Of a DNA stretch of 7,326 bases, positions 4,204 through 7,326 are shown in pieces (position 1 is the first letter of the stretch; each line of letters begins with the position of its first letter). Under the pieces are notes generated by a model. It ran no database searches. It was not told the origin of the DNA and saw only the letters and a list, made by a program, of their open reading frames with translations. A program made the position numbers and the translations under genes. This stretch comes from Treponema sp. (lineage in GTDB: Bacteria > Spirochaetota > Spirochaetia > Treponematales > Breznakiellaceae). The stretch spans positions 1 to 7,326 of the forward strand of contig JAITAN010000137.1 in the NCBI GenBank assembly GCA_031284105.1, written 5' to 3'.

Positions 4204-6072
4204 ATGGAAAAAGAAACGATCCATATTGACGGCATGACCTGTGTAAACTGCCAGAACCGGATTGAAAAAAAGCTGAAAAGCACCGTGGGCATCGATGATG
4301 CGGAGGTGCATTTCAACACCGGAACCGCCACGGTAACCTATAATGCGGACGTGGTTGCCTTTAGTGAGATTAAAGACGCGATTGAACAGCTGGATTACAA
4401 AGTGTTGAACGCCGCGGCGGCGCGGCGCGGCGCGCCGGTTTCGGAGATTGTCGGGACCCTGGTTATTATCCTTTCCCTGTACGTGCTATTGCAGGGCGCG
4501 GGAATTGGGTCCCTGACCTCCGCGTTCCCTCTGGCCGAAGCGGGTATGAGCTACGGTATGCTGTTCATCATCGGACTTATCACATCGGTTCACTGCGCTG
4601 CCATGTGCGGCGGAATTAACCTTTCCCAATGTATTCCCGCCGCGCCGCACGCTTCGGACGGACGCGGGAAAGGCCGGAACGTCCTCCTTCCGTCGCTCCT
4701 CTACAATGCGGGGCGGGTGGTTTCCTATACGGCGGCAGGAACCATTGTTGGGGCCGTGGGACAGGCGTTTACCGTATCCGGACGCTTTCAAGGCGCGGTG
4801 CAGCTCGCGGCCGGAACCTTTATGGTTATCATGGGCATCAATATGCTTGGTATGTTCCCGTGGCTGCGGCGTTTCAACCCCCGCCTGCCGAAAGTCTTTG
4901 CCCGAAAGATCGATGAACAAAAGACCGCGAACAAGAGTCCGCTGATTATCGGACTCCTCAACGGGTTTATGCCTTGCGGCCCTTTACAGGCAATGCAGCT
5001 TTACGCCCTATCCACGGGAAGCCCCCTCGCGGGCGGAATAGCGATGTTCCTCTTTAGCATGGGGACGGTTCCCCTGATGTTCGGCATCGGGGCTTTGAGT
5101 TCGATCCTAATCAAGGTATCTGGAAGACGCGCTCTTGTTCATCAGGTGATGAAGGGTGGGGCGGTTCTTGTAACGGTGATGGGCATGACCATGTTTACCT
5201 ACGGCTCCAGCCTTTTGGGACTCAATTTCGATTTTGCCGATAGACTAGCGGCCGTGATACAGCCTTTTGCTTCCAAAACAAGCGCGGAGCGGAGCGCCGC
5301 GCGTCCTTTTACGCCGGTAATTGAGAACGGCGTACAGGTTGTCAATTCTACGTTAAGCGGAGGACGCTATCCGGCGATTACGGTATACGCGGGAATTCCG
5401 GTGAAGTGGACGATTAACGCGCCGCAGGGGAGTATCAACGGCTGCAACAACCGTATGATTATACGGGAATACCGGATCGAGCATCGCTTTACCCCGGGCG
5501 AAAACGTGATCGAGTTTACGCCCGACAAAACGGGCAGATTTTCTTACTCTTGCTGGATGGGAATGATCCGTAGTTCCATTACGGTGGTGGAGGAAGGACA
5601 AAACGCGCAGGATATTGCGGAGCCTGATACGGCCCCTTCTCCGGCGGGAGCGGCAATCCCCACGGATACGGTCCGCATCGCGGAAAGACAGGAAAACGGC
5701 AGCCAGACCGTAACCGTCAATCTCCGCGACGACGGTATAGAGCCTGCGATCATTGTGGTGCAAAGGGGGCTTCCGGCCGTATGGACCATTAACAACGATT
5801 CCCTTGATCCGGGAAACACGCGCCTTATCTTCCCCGCCTATTTCACTGAGCTGGATATGAAGCAAGGGGATAATGTCATTCGGCTTATGCCTACGGAAGA
5901 TTTTGATTTTTCCACAGGGGACAATATATTCTACGGGTACGTGAAAGTAGTGGAGGATCTCAATGCTGTGGATATTGGGGCGATAAAAACGGAAGTTTCG
6001 GAATTTGAAACCCTGATTTATCCGGACGCTTATTTTGAAGCGGCGTCCCAGGCCGCGGGCTGCTGCGGCTAG
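4204..6072 (+). CDS. HMA / DsbD-like (TauE/SafE-type) membrane / cupredoxin-like fusion, probable copper handling
   Basis: A 622-residue membrane protein that probably binds and moves a soft metal ion, most likely copper, across the inner membrane. Domains: heavy-metal-associated domain 4-68 with GMTCVNC (Cys13, Cys16); one lone membrane segment about 82-98; a DsbD/TauE-SafE-like membrane domain about 114-338 with SVHCAAMCGG (His130, Cys131, Cys135) and NGFMPCGPLQ (Cys258); cupredoxin-like domain 1 about 375-463 with INGCNN (Cys414), His427 and FSYSCWMGMI (Cys450, Met452, Met454); an Ala/Pro linker; cupredoxin-like domain 2 about 499-584 with no Cys or His; and a tail ending GCCG (Cys620, Cys621). 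The paired Cys in the membrane domain recall the thiol relay of DsbD/CcdA, so electron transfer is an alternative or additional role. It heads a rightward operon with the DUF2318 gene, divergent from the two-component system. Family-level calls are firm; substrate is inferred. Confidence 0.9.
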   Translation: MEKETIHIDGMTCVNCQNRIEKKLKSTVGIDDAEVHFNTGTATVTYNADVVAFSEIKDAIEQLDYKVLNAAAARRGAPVSEIVGTLVIILSLYVLLQGAGIGSLTSAFPLAEAGMSYGMLFIIGLITSVHCAAMCGGINLSQCIPAAPHASDGRGKGRNVLLPSLLYNAGRVVSYTAAGTIVGAVGQAFTVSGRFQGAVQLAAGTFMVIMGINMLGMFPWLRRFNPRLPKVFARKIDEQKTANKSPLIIGLLNGFMPCGPLQAMQLYALSTGSPLAGGIAMFLFSMGTVPLMFGIGALSSILIKVSGRRALVHQVMKGGAVLVTVMGMTMFTYGSSLLGLNFDFADRLAAVIQPFASKTSAERSAARPFTPVIENGVQVVNSTLSGGRYPAITVYAGIPVKWTINAPQGSINGCNNRMIIREYRIEHRFTPGENVIEFTPDKTGRFSYSCWMGMIRSSITVVEEGQNAQDIAEPDTAPSPAGAAIPTDTVRIAERQENGSQTVTVNLRDDGIEPAIIVVQRGLPAVWTINNDSLDPGNTRLIFPAYFTELDMKQGDNVIRLMPTEDFDFSTGDNIFYGYVKVVEDLNAVDIGAIKTEVSEFETLIYPDAYFEAASQAAGCCG

Positions 6073-6116
6073 CGGTGCGTGCGGGCGGCGGAGAAATAAA
6101 TTTTTACAGGTTTTAT

Positions 6117-6121
6117 AGGAG
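6117..6121 (+). promoter_or_regulatory. Distant Shine-Dalgarno of the DUF2318-type gene
   Basis: AGGAG lies 14 nt before the ATG at 6136, the same long spacing as for the gene upstream. A GTG at 6121 overlaps this AGGAG and so cannot use it. I therefore take the ATG, though an unrecognised closer start is not excluded. Confidence 0.45.
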
Positions 6122-6135
6122 TGAACAATAAAAAC

Positions 6136-6636
6136 ATGCATGGACGTTTTAAGGAACACAGAGTTTTAGCGTTGGCGGCGATCATGTTCGTCATGGGCAT
6201 TGCTATCGCTTTGCCCCCGATATTCGCGCAAAGCGGGCAATTAAACGTAGTCAAACCGCCGATTGCGGACCGGGATTTGATAATAAGGATTTCGGACGTT
6301 ACGGAAAACGCCGTGTTTTATCCGGTCGATATCGAGGGAACCCGTCTTGAAATACTGGCCGTAAAAGCCCCTGACGGGACGATTCGTACGGCCTTTAATA
6401 CCTGTCAGGTGTGCTATGGTTCGGGCAGGGGTTTTTACAAACAACAGGGGACCGTGCTGGTTTGCCAGAACTGCGGCAACCGTTTCCGCATGAGCCAAGT
6501 GGAAGTCAGCTCCGGCGGCTGTAATCCGGTGCCGATTTTCAAGGACTCTAAAACGGTAACGGGTACTACTATTACTATTTCCAAAGAGTTCTTGAAAAGA
6601 GCAAAAGCCATCTTTGCCCGCTGGCGAAGAAGCTAA
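6136..6636 (+). CDS. Exported DUF2318-type Cys-rich (Fe-S/metal-binding) protein
   Basis: A 166-residue exported protein. A basic N-terminus (HGRFKEHR) is followed by a hydrophobic stretch about 10-30 and a likely cleavage near IFAQ-SG (about 32), though a retained membrane anchor is possible. The mature part carries the DUF2318 signature: NTCQVCYGSGRGF (Cys90, Cys93), LVCQNCGNRFRM (Cys110, Cys113) and SSGGCNPVPI (Cys129). Five Cys in two CxxC pairs plus one suggest a bound metal or cluster; proteins of this family are often named Fe-S membrane proteins, but the ligand here is not known. It lies 63 bp after the fusion gene (48 bp to the SD) with no promoter I can recognise between, so the two are probably co-transcribed and act together, for example passing metal or electrons outside the membrane. 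The C-terminus is basic (KRAKAIFARWRRS). The start is chosen over a GTG at 6121, which lacks its own SD. Confidence 0.85.
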   Translation: MHGRFKEHRVLALAAIMFVMGIAIALPPIFAQSGQLNVVKPPIADRDLIIRISDVTENAVFYPVDIEGTRLEILAVKAPDGTIRTAFNTCQVCYGSGRGFYKQQGTVLVCQNCGNRFRMSQVEVSSGGCNPVPIFKDSKTVTGTTITISKEFLKRAKAIFARWRRS

Positions 6637-6637
6637 C

Positions 6638-6654
6638 ACAGCCGCAGGCTGTTT
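6638..6654 (+). terminator. Small hairpin after the DUF2318-type gene
   Basis: ACAGCC-GCA-GGCTGT, a 6-bp stem with a 3-nt loop, begins 2 nt after the stop codon and is followed by TTACTA. It is a weak terminator candidate and also the first of many copies of the same hairpin in the array to its right, so its position may be by chance or the array may have grown from it. Confidence 0.3.
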
Positions 6655-7326
6655 ACTAAGCTTCGGTGTTGTATCACAGGCGGCGTAGGCATAGCAGGCA
6701 CAGCCTGTTTACTACTTCGGCGTTGTATCACAAGCGGCGTACGACTCTTCGTCTGATAGAAGCGCAGCGTAGACGAGGCAGGCACAGCAGCCGTAGGCTG
6801 TTTACTAACTTCGGCGTTGTATCACAGGCGGCGCAGGCATAGCAGCCGTAGGCTTGTTTACTAAGGCTGCGGCGGTGTATCGCAGGCGGCGCAGGCATAG
6901 AAGCGCAGGCGGGGCGCGGCGGCACAGCAGCCGGAGGCTGTTTACTAAGCTTCGGCGTTGTATCACAGGCGGCGTACGACTCTTCGTCTGATAGAAGCGC
7001 AGCGTAGACGAGGCAGGCACAGCAGCCGCAGGCTTGTTTACTAACTTCGGCGTTGTATCACAGGCGGCGCAGGCATAGCAGCCGCAGGCTGTTTACTACT
7101 TCGGCGGTGTATCACAGGCGGCGCAGGCATAGCAGCCGCAGGCTGTTTACTAAGGCTGCGGTGTTGTATCACAGGCGGCGCAGGCATAGGCTGTTTACTA
7201 CTTCGGCGTTGTATCACAGGCGGCGTACGACTCTTCGTCTGATAGAAGCGCAGCGTAGGCGCGGCAGGCACAGCAGCCGTAGGCTGTTTACTAAGGCTTC
7301 GGTGTTGTATCACAGGCGGCGCAGGC
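6638..7326. repeat. Mosaic tandem repeat array, about ten units, continuing past the window edge
   Basis: Units starting GTTTACTA begin at 6651, 6707, 6800, 6856, 6940, 7036, 7091, 7145, 7193 and 7286; spacings are 56, 93, 56, 84, 96, 55, 54, 48 and 93 bp. Each has a shared core (GTTTACTA, CTTCGG, TGTATCACAGGCGGCG). It is followed either by a short linker (CAGGCATAG) or a long one that adds about 37-40 bp (TACGACTCTTCGTCTGATAG, then AAGCGCAGCGTAGACGAGG, with TCGTCT/AGACGA arms). Long units are at 6707, 6940 and 7193, with a degenerate one at 6856. Most units end in the hairpin CAGCC-GCA-GGCTG or a one-base variant. Minus-strand ORFs here (PPVIQRRS-type peptides) are translated repeats, overlap in different frames and lack ribosome-binding sites. 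No gene is supported in these 690 bases. Confidence 0.92.

Noticed and set aside
5353..6159. 268-codon minus-strand ORF, and the smaller ORFs at 4486-4920 and 5544-5819
   Set aside because: They are shadows of the HMA/DsbD-like/cupredoxin gene, whose motifs leave no doubt about the coding strand.
6728..7313. Three minus-strand ORFs (65, 71 and 90 codons) rich in PPVIQRRS and SKQP
   Set aside because: They are translations of the tandem array in shifting frames, overlap one another and lack ribosome-binding sites.
6638..7326. CRISPR array
   Set aside because: Units are nearly continuous imperfect repeats of variable length with no unique spacers of constant size, and no cas gene is nearby.

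Overview
The window looks like part of an anaerobic, repeat-rich bacterial genome. Its centre is a divergently arranged locus that appears to handle a heavy metal (probably copper) and thiol redox. Fairly high GC, strong Shine-Dalgarno sites, an HMA/DsbD-like/cupredoxin fusion beside a DUF2318 protein, and low-complexity repeat arrays all fit a host-associated Treponema-like spirochaete or a Clostridia-type anaerobe. That assignment is an impression from protein style, not proof; nothing here (rRNA, marker gene) fixes the taxon.

Left part (1-1071): the 3' end of a decayed IS3-family insertion sequence, with a frameshifted transposase and a candidate right terminal repeat near 461-473. Six tandem 21-bp units (475-600) follow almost immediately, each built on a small palindrome. 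A doubtful 107-codon leftward ORF runs from 768 across this array into the IS end. Upstream of it is a near-consensus leftward promoter (TTGACA, 17 bp, TATGAT) with A-tracts behind it and a perfect 12-bp hairpin in the predicted leader.

Middle, minus strand (4033-1072): an OmpR/PhoB-type response regulator, then a membrane histidine kinase, then a thioredoxin with active site WCAPC. The regulator stop and a kinase-like ATG overlap as ATGA. This regulator-end/kinase-start junction, with its Shine-Dalgarno, has been tandemly amplified to four copies in about 345 bp, and only the last ATG is in frame with the kinase. The thioredoxin has its own predicted promoter and a GC-rich hairpin plus T8 tract just before its ribosome-binding site.

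Middle, plus strand (4139-6636): the intergenic region holds two 11-bp-period TGACATA direct repeats, the architecture expected for an OmpR/PhoB-type regulator, in front of a -10 box. Next come a 622-residue fusion (HMA domain, DsbD/TauE-like membrane domain, two cupredoxin-like domains, C-terminal Cys pair) and an exported five-Cys DUF2318-type protein.

Right part (6638-7326): a mosaic tandem array of about ten units (48-96 bp) that runs off the edge; I see no credible gene there.

Working model (inference): the kinase senses a metal or redox state outside the membrane, and the regulator controls the divergent operon through the direct repeats. The fusion and DUF2318 proteins then move or bind the metal, and thioredoxin may supply reducing power.
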